NCBI GenBank assembly: GCA_964646205.1
Contig: CAZYAZ010000002.1
Coordinates: forward strand, 1-64,000
Origin: UBA8437 sp964646205
Lineage (GTDB): Bacteria > Planctomycetota > Planctomycetia > Planctomycetales > Planctomycetaceae
Length of the DNA stretch: 64,000 nucleotides
Reading direction: 5' to 3'
The notes beneath the pieces were generated by a model, which was not told the origin of the DNA, did no database searches, and was given only the letters and a program-made list of their open reading frames with translations. The translations under genes were made by a program, and so were the position numbers. Positions 9,668-20,300 of the stretch are shown piece by piece (positions within the stretch are counted from its first letter, which is position 1; each line of letters starts with the position of its first letter).

Positions 9668-10563
9668 AATTGTCGACTCTTTTCTTGTCCGTGATCACCT
9701 GGTTCACGGCGCTGGTTCTGACAGTCCCCCCCGCGGCACTCGCCGACGACACCGAGGGTCCCAAGCGGGGCACCCTGCTGATTGCCGGTGGGGGCGGAAA
9801 GCACGCGGCGGCGATCTTCCGGAAATTCGTTGATCTGGCCGGGGGCGACGATGCGAAAATCGTGATCGTGCCCACGGCGATTTCCTCGGATCCCAAGTAC
9901 GACTACCAGAACATGGGGACCGTACGGTTCGCCCGAGACACGCTGAAACTGAAGCACGTCACCGTGTTGCACACGCACGATCGCCTGAAAGCGGACACCC
10001 GGGAATTCGTGCAGCCTCTGAAAACAGCCGACGGAGTGTGGTTCAGCGGGGGACGACAATGGCGTTTCGCCGACTCGTACCTGGGAACGCGATCGGAAAA
10101 GGAATTTCACCGCGTCCTGAAACGTGGAGGCGTGATCGGTGGTTCTTCGGCCGGAGCATCGATCCAGGCCGATTTCCTGGTCCGCGGTGACTCGAAAACC
10201 AACACCATCATGATCGGCGATCACCAGCGTGGACTGGGATTCCTCGAGAACTGTGCCATCGATCAGCACGTGGTCAAGCGGGGTCGCCAGATGGGGCTGG
10301 TGCAGGTGCTGACCGATCCGAAAGGCAAGATGCTGAAGCGTTTCGATCGCGAGGATTTGCTGGGAATCGGAATCGACGAGGACACCGCGATCATCGTCCA
10401 CAAGAACACGTTCGAGGTCTTCGGAAAGCCGGATGCTGCGGTGCTGATCTACGATCCCCGTGGATGGACCAGCGAAACACCGGACGCCCAGAAATTCATC
10501 TCGCTGAAACTGGGTGCCCGCTACAACATGAAAAAGCGGCGGGTGCTGGCCCCGACGCGGTGA
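9664..10563 (+). CDS. exported cyanophycinase-like peptidase (S51)
   Basis: This 299-residue protein resembles cyanophycinase, the serine peptidase that hydrolyses cyanophycin (multi-L-arginyl-poly-aspartate). It starts at GTG, overlapping the previous stop by 4 bp, and has a Sec signal at residues 1-27 (cut after ALA-DD), so it should act outside the cytoplasm, unlike the classical enzyme. Family marks are GTLLIAGGGGKHA, GVWFSGGRQWRF and the nucleophile elbow GGSSAGAS with S162. GGRQW replaces the more usual GGDQ. Related S51 peptidases such as aspartyl dipeptidases cannot be excluded by eye. It converges with the DUF1501 gene at 10576 across 12 bp. Confidence 0.88.
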   Translation: MKLSTLFLSVITWFTALVLTVPPAALADDTEGPKRGTLLIAGGGGKHAAAIFRKFVDLAGGDDAKIVIVPTAISSDPKYDYQNMGTVRFARDTLKLKHVTVLHTHDRLKADTREFVQPLKTADGVWFSGGRQWRFADSYLGTRSEKEFHRVLKRGGVIGGSSAGASIQADFLVRGDSKTNTIMIGDHQRGLGFLENCAIDQHVVKRGRQMGLVQVLTDPKGKMLKRFDREDLLGIGIDEDTAIIVHKNTFEVFGKPDAAVLIYDPRGWTSETPDAQKFISLKLGARYNMKKRRVLAPTR

Positions 10564-10575
10564 CCGCCGTCCGGC

Positions 10576-12015
10576 TCAGAACAACTCGGCGATTGGCGCG
10601 CCACCGTCCTCGAGCAGGAATCTCGGGCGGCCACGCGGATCGACGTACTGCGAGTCGAGTGGCACTTCCATGTGCTTGTAGATCGACGCCGCGATATCAC
10701 CGGGGATGATCGGGCGATCTTTCAGATGGCTGCCGTCCTGGACCGTGGAACCGAGCGTCTGGTTGTGATTCAACCCGCCACCGGCCATGCACATGGACAT
10801 CACCACCGGCCAGTGGTTGCGGCCATCGGTACTGCCCTGGGTGCCCATGTTCGGTGTTCGTCCAAACTCGCCCATCGCGATCACCAACGTGTCATCCAGC
10901 AGATCACGCTCTTCAAGATCGGTCACCAGCGTGGTCAACAGGTGATCGAACAAGGGCAACAGGCCGCCGAGCCCCTTCGTGATTCCCCCGTAAACACATC
11001 CGGGAATCCCGTGGGTGTCCCACGTCCCCGAGGCGGTGTGGTAACTGAGATCGAGGGTCACGAAACTCGACCCGGCTTCGACCAATCTCCGGGCCAACAA
11101 AGCCTGCTGGCACCAGAGGTGCTTGCCATACTTCTTGACCGTCGCCGGATCTTCCTTGGACAGGTCAAACGCGTCGCGAGCACTCCGGCCCAGCAACATG
11201 TCGACCGCCTTGGCCCGGTAGGTGTCAACCGCGTCGAGCGACCCTCTCTGGTCAATATCACGACGCAGGCGGTCAAAACGTTTCACGAGTTCCTGGCGAT
11301 TGCGGACTCGACCCACGCTGACGCCCTCGGGAAACTGGAACAAATCCGCCCCGGACATCCTCCCGGTGTCCACTCCTGCCTGGTCGTATACCGGCAGCTT
11401 GCTGGCCTCGTTGGCAATGAACGGATCGTACTGCTTGCCCAACCAGCCACCGATGGCCGTGTGCCAGGGGTGTCTCCGAAACGCGACGTAGGAGGGCATC
11501 CCCGGATCGTTGGCACCACGGTGTTTCGAGATGAACGAACCGATGGCCGGATACATCCGGCCATCCTTGTTCCGACGCGGAGCCGAGGCGCGATGGCCGG
11601 TCTGGAACGTCATGTTGGGTTCGTGGTCGCTCTTGTGTGCGTCCACGGACCGCATCACCGTGAACTTGTCGAGCATCGCGGCCTGCTTGGGCAGGCGGTC
11701 GCAGATGAAGATGCCCGGCTGGGCTGTCTGGATGACGCTGAAGGGACCCCGGTTGTTGAACGGCCGTTCCGGCTTCGGGTCCCAGGTGTCGATGTGACTG
11801 GGGCCACCACACATCCACAGCAGGATCACCGACTTGCGGCTCGACATCTGTCGACCCGTCTCCGCCGCATGAGCACGCTCGGCCAGCAACCCGGGCAGGC
11901 TCAATCCGGCCAGGCCCGCCATCGACACCTTCATCATGCCACGACGGTCCAGGTGCAACAGACCTTCCCGACGACGTGGATTGAGATTGGTAAAAGCGTG
12001 ATCGTGAGCGTGCAT
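10576..12015 (-). CDS. DUF1501 protein B, Tat-exported, next to a PQQ-like gene
   Basis: This is a 479-residue DUF1501 protein. I start it at the ATG at 12015 rather than the in-frame ATG at 12078, because the upstream stretch is AT-rich and carries a promoter-like TAGAAT. Residues 23-50 form a twin-arginine signal (LDRRGMMKVS then Ala/Leu-rich, ending ERAHA). Motifs include GGPSHIDTWDPKPE (70-83), DTHGIPG, GEFGRTPN and GRNHWPVVMS. It is of the type that has an ELMP- or RLPK-like segment and no RRHGESG motif. It has no DUF1549/1553 partner; its only same-strand neighbour is the PQQ-like gene 104 bp upstream. Enzymatic role unknown. Confidence 0.92.
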   Translation of the reverse strand: MHAHDHAFTNLNPRRREGLLHLDRRGMMKVSMAGLAGLSLPGLLAERAHAAETGRQMSSRKSVILLWMCGGPSHIDTWDPKPERPFNNRGPFSVIQTAQPGIFICDRLPKQAAMLDKFTVMRSVDAHKSDHEPNMTFQTGHRASAPRRNKDGRMYPAIGSFISKHRGANDPGMPSYVAFRRHPWHTAIGGWLGKQYDPFIANEASKLPVYDQAGVDTGRMSGADLFQFPEGVSVGRVRNRQELVKRFDRLRRDIDQRGSLDAVDTYRAKAVDMLLGRSARDAFDLSKEDPATVKKYGKHLWCQQALLARRLVEAGSSFVTLDLSYHTASGTWDTHGIPGCVYGGITKGLGGLLPLFDHLLTTLVTDLEERDLLDDTLVIAMGEFGRTPNMGTQGSTDGRNHWPVVMSMCMAGGGLNHNQTLGSTVQDGSHLKDRPIIPGDIAASIYKHMEVPLDSQYVDPRGRPRFLLEDGGAPIAELF

Positions 12016-12055
12016 CGATGACCCCAGAAATGAGTCCTCACATAAACGTCGACTT

Positions 12056-12086
12056 ATTCTAACAGGTTTATCGGCCAAACGACCAA
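12056..12086 (-). promoter_or_regulatory. candidate sigma70-type promoter for DUF1501 protein B
   Basis: Reading the minus strand, TTGGTC (plus 12081-12086) is followed after 19 bases by TAGAAT (plus 12056-12061). Transcription would begin near 12049, leaving a leader of about 34 bases before the ATG at 12015. This argues against the longer reading frame starting at 12078. Confidence 0.38.
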
Positions 12087-12119
12087 GACGTATCGAGTGT
12101 AGAACCGATTGAAACGGGC

Positions 12120-13391
12120 CTACTTGGCAACAGAGGTTCCCAACAGGTAAACCGCCTGGTCACTCCGCATCAGCAGTTGACCCTGCGACGGCACAGGCGA
12201 AGCATTGGTCCGCGTCTTGTCGTCTTCAAACACATTGTGGGCCAATTGCTCGAACTTGGTTCCTGCCGCAATAACAAACGTGCCATTGTGCTGTGAGGTG
12301 TAATAGATTTTTCCGTCACCAAGAATTGGCGAAGACCAGATTCGGCCCGGGCGTGGCTCGAGTCGCTTCTGGTAAACGATCTTGCCGGTCGCTGCATCCT
12401 GGCAAAACACGGCGCCATTGCTGTCGTGTGCCCAGTACAGGTGACCCTGGTGATAAATCGGCGAGGAGACGTTGGACCCCTTGTTGAGCCGCCAGACGCC
12501 ATGTGTCTTGGTGACATCTCCGCGACCACCAACCTTGACGGCCAACGACGTGTGCCCACCACCGATGATGAAAGCGACCCCCCGGTTGACCACCACGCTG
12601 GGACAAACGTAGCGGTGTACGCCATCAGCGTTCCAGAGTTTCTGACCCGAGGTGGGATCCAGGCCCAACACCCGGCCGGAAATGCTGACCACGAGTTCCG
12701 ATCCGCCACCGGTCGAGCGAGCAATCACCGGAGTGTTCCACGACGAGGACATCCCGCCGGTCTTCCACACCTGGCGACCGGTCTTCTGATCCAACGCCAC
12801 CATCGAACCACTCTCGACGCTCGCGTTGACGATCACCAGGCCATTGTGAAGCACCGGCGACGTGCCGGACCCCCATCGATTGATGCCACCACCCACATCA
12901 GCATGCCACACCTGCTTGCCATCCAGGTCCAGGCAGAACACCCCGCTCTTGCCCAAAAACAGGAACAACCGCTTGCCGTTGGTCGCCGGGGTACTGGCTG
13001 CGTACCCGTGGTAGGCTCCTTCGCCGGCATACTTGTGCTCAGGCAATTTCGGCTCGAACATCCTGGTCCACAACACGTCACCCGACTTGCGGTCCAGGCA
13101 CAACAGGTGCCGTTGCAACTGTTTCTGATCCCCCTGGCCAGCAGCCAAGCCGTATCCGGTGTAGCAGGTCACGTAAACACGTTCGCCGACAACCAGTGGG
13201 CAGGAGGTGCCCGGGCCAGGCGTTTTGGTCTTCCACACCACGTTCTTACCAGCCGCCCAGGAGGTGGGCAGATGGCCCGAGTCGACCCTCGCGTCCCCGT
13301 TGGGACCTCGCCAACCGGTCCATTCGGCCGCATTCGCCAGGCCAGCAGGCAGCGTGATCGTGAGCAGCAGGACGAGCAGTCGACCAATCAT
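12120..13391 (-). CDS. PQQ-like beta-propeller protein B, secreted
   Basis: This 423-residue protein has a Sec signal at residues 1-21 (MIGRLLVLLLTITLPAG..., cut near ANA-AE) and the family opening WTGWRGPNGDARV. Blade strands repeat through the protein (NVVWKTKTPG, DVLWTRMFE, KQVWHADVGG, RQVWKTGGM, QKLWNADGV), which indicates an eight-bladed propeller. Like the other two copies it lacks obvious quinoprotein dehydrogenase catalytic residues and may be structural or sugar-binding. It is upstream of DUF1501 B and divergent from the triad beginning at 13530. Confidence 0.9.
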   Translation of the reverse strand: MIGRLLVLLLTITLPAGLANAAEWTGWRGPNGDARVDSGHLPTSWAAGKNVVWKTKTPGPGTSCPLVVGERVYVTCYTGYGLAAGQGDQKQLQRHLLCLDRKSGDVLWTRMFEPKLPEHKYAGEGAYHGYAASTPATNGKRLFLFLGKSGVFCLDLDGKQVWHADVGGGINRWGSGTSPVLHNGLVIVNASVESGSMVALDQKTGRQVWKTGGMSSSWNTPVIARSTGGGSELVVSISGRVLGLDPTSGQKLWNADGVHRYVCPSVVVNRGVAFIIGGGHTSLAVKVGGRGDVTKTHGVWRLNKGSNVSSPIYHQGHLYWAHDSNGAVFCQDAATGKIVYQKRLEPRPGRIWSSPILGDGKIYYTSQHNGTFVIAAGTKFEQLAHNVFEDDKTRTNASPVPSQGQLLMRSDQAVYLLGTSVAK

Positions 13392-13517
13392 CGATCAATC
13401 CTCATGTGTGTTGTTACTGCCGCCAGACTAACCACGACGGCAGGTCGACTGCAAAGCGGGAAGGCCTCCGCAGACCGGTTTACCGCTCCGAGCATGCCCT
13501 GCGGTTTCCTGTTGCTG

Positions 13518-13523
13518 TAGATT
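13518..13523 (+). promoter_or_regulatory. possible -10 box of a leaderless transcript
   Basis: TAGATT ends six bases before the ATG at 13530, and no Shine-Dalgarno lies between. If used as a -10 box, the transcript would begin at or next to the start codon. The -35 region is poor. Confidence 0.22.
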
Positions 13524-13529
13524 GGCGGT

Positions 13530-15893
13530 ATGCAGTTCTCGGCTTCATTCGTGGTATTGATCCTGCTTGCTGGTGTATTGCCAGCAGCTCCGCCCACGGT
13601 GTCTCGCGAGGACGCGGCATTTTTCGAAACCCGCGTGCGACCGGTCCTGGTCCGCCGGTGCTTCGATTGCCATGGCCCCGAAACCGACAACGAAGCCGGA
13701 CTGAAACTCGATTCGCTGGCGTCGCTGCTGACCGGCGGCCGCTCGGGTCCAGCCATCAAGCTCGGCAATCCCGACAACAGCCTGTTGGTCCTGGCCATCC
13801 GGCACGACCCGGCCACTCCCGACATGCCACCCAAGAGCAAATTGCCATTGGCCGAGGTGGCTGACCTGGCCGAGTGGATCAGGCGGGGTGCCCCCTGGCC
13901 CGGGCAACGTGCAGTCCGTACCAGGGTCCTCCCGGCAACAGACCCCGATGCCTTTCCTTACGACCAGGCCGCCAGGGATCACTGGGCATTCCTGGCACCG
14001 CAACCGGTCAGTCCTCCCGACATCAATCTCACGCGACAGATCCGGTCACCGATTGATCGTTTTCTGCTGGTGCGGCTGGAGGCGGCCGGACTCCGGCCGG
14101 CTCCCGAAACCGATCGCCGCAGCCTGATTCGCCGGGCAACATTCGATCTGCACGGCATCCCACCCACCCCCGACCAGGTCAACGCATTTCTTGCCGACAA
14201 CCGTCCGGGAGCTTTCGCGCGTCTCATCGATCGACTGCTCGCCTCGCCGTATTACGGACAACGTTACGGCCGGTTGTGGCTCGACGTCGTCCGCTACGCA
14301 GACAGCAACGGCATGGACGACAACCTGTACTACGCCGACGCCTGGCGATACCGCGACTGGGTCGTCGACCGCTTCAATAACGACTGGCCATTTGATCGGT
14401 TCCTGGTCGAACAGATCGCCGGTGACCTGGTCCCGGGCACGGCGGACGAGGCGGCATCCGAGCGTCACGCGCGAGTGATTGCCACCGGTTTCCTGACACT
14501 CGGACCGAAGATGCTGGCCGAGGACGATCCCACCAAGCAGCAGATGGACATCGTCGACGACCAGATCGATACGCTCGGCCGATCTGCCCTGGGACTCACG
14601 CTTGGCTGTGCTCGGTGTCATGACCACAAGTTCGACCCTGTCCCCACCAGCGACTACTACGCGCTGGCCGGGATCTTCAAGAGCACCCAGGTCATGCTCA
14701 GTTTCCGGGTCGATTCCAAGTGGAACGCCCGGGCCCTGGGACCCGCCTCGCTCGAACAGCAGCTCAGCCAGCTCGAAGGCACCATCGACCGGCTCGACCG
14801 GATCCTGGTACTTGGCAACCAGCAACAGATGTCCCCGGAACTGCGCAAGTCCTACTCGGACGAACTCGAGGCCGCTCGCACCGCCTACCGTGCGATTCCC
14901 AAGGCCATGGCCGTCAACGATGGGACCGGGGCGGATCTCGAGATCTTTCTGCGTGGCAACCACCTGACCCGCGGTCCCCGTGTCCCGAGACGCTTCCCAC
15001 GGATCGCCGCCGGCTTCAGCCAGCAACCCCTGGCGGGGCCTGGCAGTGGACGACTCGAGTTGGCTCGCTGGGTCGGGTCCGACCGGAACCCCCTGTCGGC
15101 TCGCGTGCTGGTCAACCGTATCTGGCAGGCCCACTTCGGGCACGGGCTGGTCCGATCACCCGACAACTTCGGTCATCTCGGCCAGCGCCCAGACAACCAG
15201 CCACTCCTGGACTGGTTGTCCTTGCGGTTTGTCGCAGACGGCTGGTCGATCAAGCAATTGCACCGGCGGATCATGAATTCGGATGCTTACCGAATGAGCA
15301 CGATCGCCGACGCAGAGACCCGGCGGAAGGCCGGCTTGTCCGACCCGGACAACCGGCTGTTGTGGAAAATGAACCGCCGCCGGATGCACGCCGAGGTTCT
15401 CCGTGATTCCCTGCTGGCCCTGTCTGGCCAACTCGATGAGACCATGGGTGGACAACCCATCGATGCCCGGGCCTTTGACAACCTTTCGAGCAAACCCCGG
15501 TCAACGTTTGGCTTCGATGCACCGCGACGCAGCGTTTATCTGCCGGTACTGCGGAGTGCCATTTACGAGGTTTTCCAGGCATTCGATTTTCCCGATCCGG
15601 CTGTCCCCAGTGGCCGCCGTGACGAGACCACCGTGGCCCCACAGGCCCTGTTCTTGATGAATGGTCGACTGGTCACCGAGGCGACCCGGGCCATGGCCGT
15701 CGCCCTGCAAACCGAACCAACCGACACCGACCGCCTCGCGCGTGCCTACCACCTGACACTGGGTCGGCCACCACGGCAGGACGAACAGCGAGCGTGGCGA
15801 ACCTTTCTCGCAGGCTTCGACGAACCGCTGTCAGCCTGGCAGAGTGTCTGTCGGGTGCTGGTGTCATCCAACGAGTTCGTTTACATCCAGTAG
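13530..15893 (+). CDS. DUF1549/DUF1553 protein B with PSCyt1 domain (triad 1, gene 1)
   Basis: This is a 787-residue exported protein. A Sec signal spans residues 1-20. The PSCyt1 domain has C44-F-D-C47-H48 and the glycine-rich LLTGGRSGPA that follows it in this family. DUF1549 covers ~172-375 with the second motif C360-A-R-C363-H364 and DHKFDP. DUF1553 covers ~505-770 (VLVNRIWQAHFGHGLV). This is the minimal domain set, with no LamG or other insert. Its stop codon is immediately followed by the ATG of the DUF1501 gene, so the pair is co-transcribed and probably coupled. It heads a three-gene cassette ending with the propeller/HEAT/cytochrome protein at 17344. Confidence 0.94.
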   Translation: MQFSASFVVLILLAGVLPAAPPTVSREDAAFFETRVRPVLVRRCFDCHGPETDNEAGLKLDSLASLLTGGRSGPAIKLGNPDNSLLVLAIRHDPATPDMPPKSKLPLAEVADLAEWIRRGAPWPGQRAVRTRVLPATDPDAFPYDQAARDHWAFLAPQPVSPPDINLTRQIRSPIDRFLLVRLEAAGLRPAPETDRRSLIRRATFDLHGIPPTPDQVNAFLADNRPGAFARLIDRLLASPYYGQRYGRLWLDVVRYADSNGMDDNLYYADAWRYRDWVVDRFNNDWPFDRFLVEQIAGDLVPGTADEAASERHARVIATGFLTLGPKMLAEDDPTKQQMDIVDDQIDTLGRSALGLTLGCARCHDHKFDPVPTSDYYALAGIFKSTQVMLSFRVDSKWNARALGPASLEQQLSQLEGTIDRLDRILVLGNQQQMSPELRKSYSDELEAARTAYRAIPKAMAVNDGTGADLEIFLRGNHLTRGPRVPRRFPRIAAGFSQQPLAGPGSGRLELARWVGSDRNPLSARVLVNRIWQAHFGHGLVRSPDNFGHLGQRPDNQPLLDWLSLRFVADGWSIKQLHRRIMNSDAYRMSTIADAETRRKAGLSDPDNRLLWKMNRRRMHAEVLRDSLLALSGQLDETMGGQPIDARAFDNLSSKPRSTFGFDAPRRSVYLPVLRSAIYEVFQAFDFPDPAVPSGRRDETTVAPQALFLMNGRLVTEATRAMAVALQTEPTDTDRLARAYHLTLGRPPRQDEQRAWRTFLAGFDEPLSAWQSVCRVLVSSNEFVYIQ

Positions 15894-17297
15894 ATGGCGT
15901 ATCCACCAATGAGCCACCGACGACAATTCCTGTCAGGCCTGGGAGCCGGATTTGGCTCCCTGGCACTTGCCGGATTGCTGGCCGAGGAGGCCATGGCGGT
16001 CGACAGCGGTGACGTACTCACCCCACGTCCATCCAGGGTGGCTCCGCGCGCCAAGCGGGTGATCATGCTGTTCATGTTCGGCGGCCCCAGCCATATAGAC
16101 AGTTTTGACCCCAAGCCCCGCCTGGTGGCCGAGCACGGCCGTCCACTTCCCTTTGCCAAGCCACGGGTCCTCTCGTTCCCACTCCGCCATGGCAACCTGG
16201 TCGGATCGCCCTTTGGTTTTCGTCGTCACGGCGAATCGGGTGCGGCGGTCAGCGAGGTGTTCCCCGAGGTCGCCGGTCACGTCGACGATCTCTGTATCGT
16301 CAATTCGATGCACTGCACCAATCCGCGGCACGGTGGAGCCGTGCTCGAATGGCACACCGGCACAGACACCTTTATTCGCCCCAGCCTCGGGTCCTGGCTC
16401 GTCTACGGGCTGGGCACCGAGAATCGCAACCTGCCCGGCTATGTGACCATCTGCCAGGCGCTCTCCCAGGGCGGAGCCAACAACTTCAGCTCGGCCTTTT
16501 TGCCGGCGGCGTGTGGCGGCACGCCGCTGGGTCGCGATGGGACACCCGCTTCCCAGGCAAAATTCCCGTTCATCAAGCCGGCCGCATCCCGCGACGTGCA
16601 GAAACGCGAACTCGAGATGATTCGACGACTCGGGCAGAATCAGCTCGAGTTGACCGGGTCGGACCGCGCCCTGGAGGGTCGAATTGCCTCGTTCGAACTC
16701 GCCTTCCGCATGCAGTCGGCGGCCCCCGAGGTGCAGGCGCTGGACACCGAATCCCGGGCCACGCAGGCCCTGTATGGCATCGACAACAAGACGACCGAGG
16801 ACTTCGGGAGACAATGCCTGCTGGCACGGAGATATTCCGAGCGAGGGGTGCGGTTCGTGCAGTGCAACAGCAACGGCTGGGACCACCACTCCGGGCTCGA
16901 ATCGTCGATGCAGAGCATGGCCCGTTCAGTCGACAAACCGATCGCCGGATTGTTGACCGACCTCAAGGCCCGTGGCCTCCTCGACGAGACACTGGTGATC
17001 TGGGGCGGTGAATTCGGCCGGACACCAACCGCCGAGAACGGAAATGGCCGCGACCACAACCCGCACGGATTCACGATGTGGATGGCTGGAGGTGGTATCC
17101 GTCCCGGACTTGTCTACGGGCGCACCGACGAATACGGCTATTACGCTGTTGAAAACAAGGTCCACTTCCACGACCTCCATGCCACGGTCCTGCACCTGAT
17201 GGGAATCGACCACCAGAAACTGACTTTCCGCTACAGTGGACGCGACTTCCGGCTGACCGACGTCCACGGTGAAGTCGTCCCCGACCTGGTGGCCTGA
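15894..17297 (+). CDS. DUF1501 protein C, Tat-exported (triad 1, gene 2)
   Basis: This is a 467-residue DUF1501 protein. The ATG directly abuts the previous stop codon; a second ATG at 15909 would remove only five residues. The twin-arginine signal is at residues 8-36 (HRRQFLSGLG... AEEAMA). Motifs are GGPSHIDSFDPKPR (63-76), RRHGESGAAVSEVFP, HHSGLE, WGGEFGRTPT, GRDHNPHGFT and DLHATVLHLMG. It belongs to the class that pairs with PSCyt1-bearing DUF1549/1553 proteins. The C-terminal HGEVVPDLVA echoes the HELL/REI ends of copies A and F. It is 46 bp upstream of the haem-binding propeller gene. Confidence 0.93.
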   Translation: MAYPPMSHRRQFLSGLGAGFGSLALAGLLAEEAMAVDSGDVLTPRPSRVAPRAKRVIMLFMFGGPSHIDSFDPKPRLVAEHGRPLPFAKPRVLSFPLRHGNLVGSPFGFRRHGESGAAVSEVFPEVAGHVDDLCIVNSMHCTNPRHGGAVLEWHTGTDTFIRPSLGSWLVYGLGTENRNLPGYVTICQALSQGGANNFSSAFLPAACGGTPLGRDGTPASQAKFPFIKPAASRDVQKRELEMIRRLGQNQLELTGSDRALEGRIASFELAFRMQSAAPEVQALDTESRATQALYGIDNKTTEDFGRQCLLARRYSERGVRFVQCNSNGWDHHSGLESSMQSMARSVDKPIAGLLTDLKARGLLDETLVIWGGEFGRTPTAENGNGRDHNPHGFTMWMAGGGIRPGLVYGRTDEYGYYAVENKVHFHDLHATVLHLMGIDHQKLTFRYSGRDFRLTDVHGEVVPDLVA

Positions 17298-17343
17298 GCC
17301 TCAGATTCCACTATCCCAAGAAACCACTACCGAGATCTCTCGC

Positions 17344-20300
17344 ATGAATCGCTTTGCCCTGTTCGCGTTCCTGTTCGCGTTCCTGTTCTCCTTCACGACC
17401 CGGGATGTCGCCGGTGCCGATAATGACGTTTTCACGCAAAAGCCCGAGGTGGTAGCCGTCGAGATCAATGGTGCACCAAAAACGCCAAAGAAGCCGGCCA
17501 CCGCCAAGACGTCCTCGAAAAAACTGAACCTCCAGTCCGGTCCCAAGGCCGGTTGGATCTGGGGCAAAAAGCGGGCCGGAGCCAACGACCGCTTCTACTT
17601 CCGGAGAACCTTCAAAGCGACGACCGAGACGACGGCAGCCAGGATCATCGCCAGTTGTGACAACCACCTGGTGCTGTGGATCAATGGCAAGCGGTTGCTG
17701 GCCAGTGATGACTGGAACGCACCGGTCACCGCCGACATCCAGCAGCACCTGCTACCGGGTGAGAATCTCATCGAGGTCGAGGGCCGCAATGCCGGGGGCC
17801 CGGCCGGGTTGGCCGTGAAACTGGTCTTCCGCGACACGGCGGGAAAGACAACAACAATCGTCAGCGACAAGACGTGGCAGGTCGCCACCACGCGCGACTC
17901 CAAGACCACATCCGCCGCCACGGTCCTGGGCACCATGGGAGTTGGCCCGTGGGGCAACGTCTTCGCCGGTGGCCGTCGCACGGCCACCAAGCGAGGCCTG
18001 TTCCAGGTGCAACCGGGTTTCCAGATCGAACGTCTCTACACGGTTCCCAAGCCCACCCAGGGGTCCTGGGTCTGCCTGGTCAGCGATGGCCAGGGACGAC
18101 TGCTGGCCAGCGACCAGGGCGGTCGTGGCATCTACCGGATCACTCCTCCAAAGATTGGCAGTGGCGAACCCACCCGTGTGGAAAAACTGAACCTGCCGAT
18201 CAGCAGCGCCCAGGGCATGCTGGTCGCCTTCGGACATCTGTACTTCTCGGTCAACGGTGGTCCAGGCAGCGGGTTCTACCGGGCCGTCGACACCAACAAG
18301 GACGGTGAATGGAACAAGATCGAGAAACTCAAGTCACTGGCCGGTGGTGGAGAGCATGGGCCTCACGCCCTGAGACTCTCGCCGGATGGCAAGTCGATCT
18401 ACCTGATCGCTGGCAACCACACCAACCCGCCCGGTGGGCTGAGCGCCAACCACCTGCCATCCAACTGGTCGGAGGACCTGTTGTTGCCACGGCAGTGGGA
18501 CGCCCGAGGCCACGCTCGTGGCCGCATGGCACCCGGCGGCTGGATCGCCCGGACCGACCCGGACGGCAAAACCTGGAGCATCATCAGTGCCGGCTACCGC
18601 AATGCCTACGATATGGACTTCGACGCCGAGGGCGAACTGTTCGCCTACGACGCCGACATGGAATGGGACATGGGGTCACCGTGGTATCGTCCCACGCGGT
18701 TGTGCCATGCGGTCAGCGGCAGCGAATTCGGTTGGCGAAGTGGCACCGGCAAGTGGCCGACCTGGTACGCCGACAGCCTGCCCCAGGTGGTCGACATCGG
18801 ACCCGGTTCACCGGTCGGCGTCAATTTCGGCACGGGCGCCAGGTTCCCGGAAAAATACCAACGAGCTGTCTACCTCTGTGACTGGACGTTCGGCACGATG
18901 TACGCGGTACACCTGCAACCGCGGGGCGCCAGTTACGTCGGAATCCGTGAAGAATTCGTGGCCCGCGCTCCGTTGCCGTTGACCGACGTGGCCATCGGCG
19001 ACGATGGGGCCATGTACTTCACTATCGGTGGTCGTGGGGCACAGTCGGAATTGTTCCGGGTCACCTACACCGGCAAGGACTCGACCGCACCAGCCCGGCC
19101 GGGTTCGGACAAGTTCGCGGGTCTCCGCAAGCTGCGACGGTCACTGGAGGCCTTCCATGGCCAACAGGATCCGGCCGCGGTCCAGGCCGCGCTGACACAC
19201 CTCGGCCACGCCGATCGCCACATCCGCTATGCCGCCCGGATTGCACTGGAAGCACAGCCGGTGGCTTCCTGGCAGGATGACGTCCTCGATCAGGACAATC
19301 CCACCGCGTTGCTGACTGGTGTCATCGCACTGGCCCGCCAGGCAGAGAAGTCCCTGCAGCCTCGCCTGTTGAAGTCGCTGGCTCAACTGGACTGGGCCAG
19401 TTTGAAAACCGACAACCGCCTCGCCTTGCTTCGTGCCTATTCGTTGACCTTCATCCGCATGGGTGCTCCCGGCCAGGCAACCGCAACTGCGGTCCTCGCC
19501 CAGCTCGACAAGGCTTTCCCCGCCGGAGACATCCGCCTCGATCGTGACCTGTCCCAGCTGCTGGCCTATGTCAATTCGCCAACGGTGATCGACAAGACCC
19601 TGGCACTGATGAAAAAGCCGTCCCCGAAGGTGGGAAATGACCTTGCCAAGCTGCTGTCGCGCAACAGCGGCTACGGGGGCACCATCGCCCGCATGCTCTC
19701 CAATCACCCCGAGCTGCAAAAGATTCACTACGCATTCGTCCTGAGGACAATGCGATACGGGTGGACGCTCGACCAGCGACGCGAGTACTTCAAGTGGCTG
19801 GGCGACGCCGGCGGACGCAGTGGAGGAGCCAGCTACACGGGATTCCTGAACAACATCCGCAAGGAAGCCCTGGTCAATGTTTCCGAAGCCGAAAAAAAAT
19901 CACTGGCCGCAACAGTGGCGCCTCCCGCCGTGAAACTAACCACGCTGCCCAAGCCCAGGGGGCCGGGACAGGAGTGGACCGTCGACCAGGTGGTCCAGGC
20001 CACCCGTGGTGGCCTCTCGGGACGCAACTTTGCCAACGGCCAACGCACCTACCAGGCTGCTCGTTGTGGAGCTTGCCACCGGTTCGATGGAGCCGGCGGA
20101 GCCACCGGCCCCGATCTCAGTAACGTCGCCGGACGTTTCAGTGTGAAGGATCTGGCCGAATCGCTGATCGTGCCCAGCAAGGTGGTTTCCGATCAGTACC
20201 GGGCCAGCGTGGTCCTGACGACTGCCGGCAAGGTGGTCACCGGTCGCATCGTCAACGACAACAAGGGCACGTTGACCGTGCTGACCGACGCATTCGATGC

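Noticed and set aside
10672..12021. 449-codon plus-strand frame opposite DUF1501 B
   Set aside because: Shadow frame; the minus strand carries the Tat signal and DUF1501 motifs.
12016..12078. Longer N-terminus for DUF1501 B
   Set aside because: The extra codons lie in AT-rich sequence with a TAGAAT promoter-like box, and the extension adds nothing conserved.
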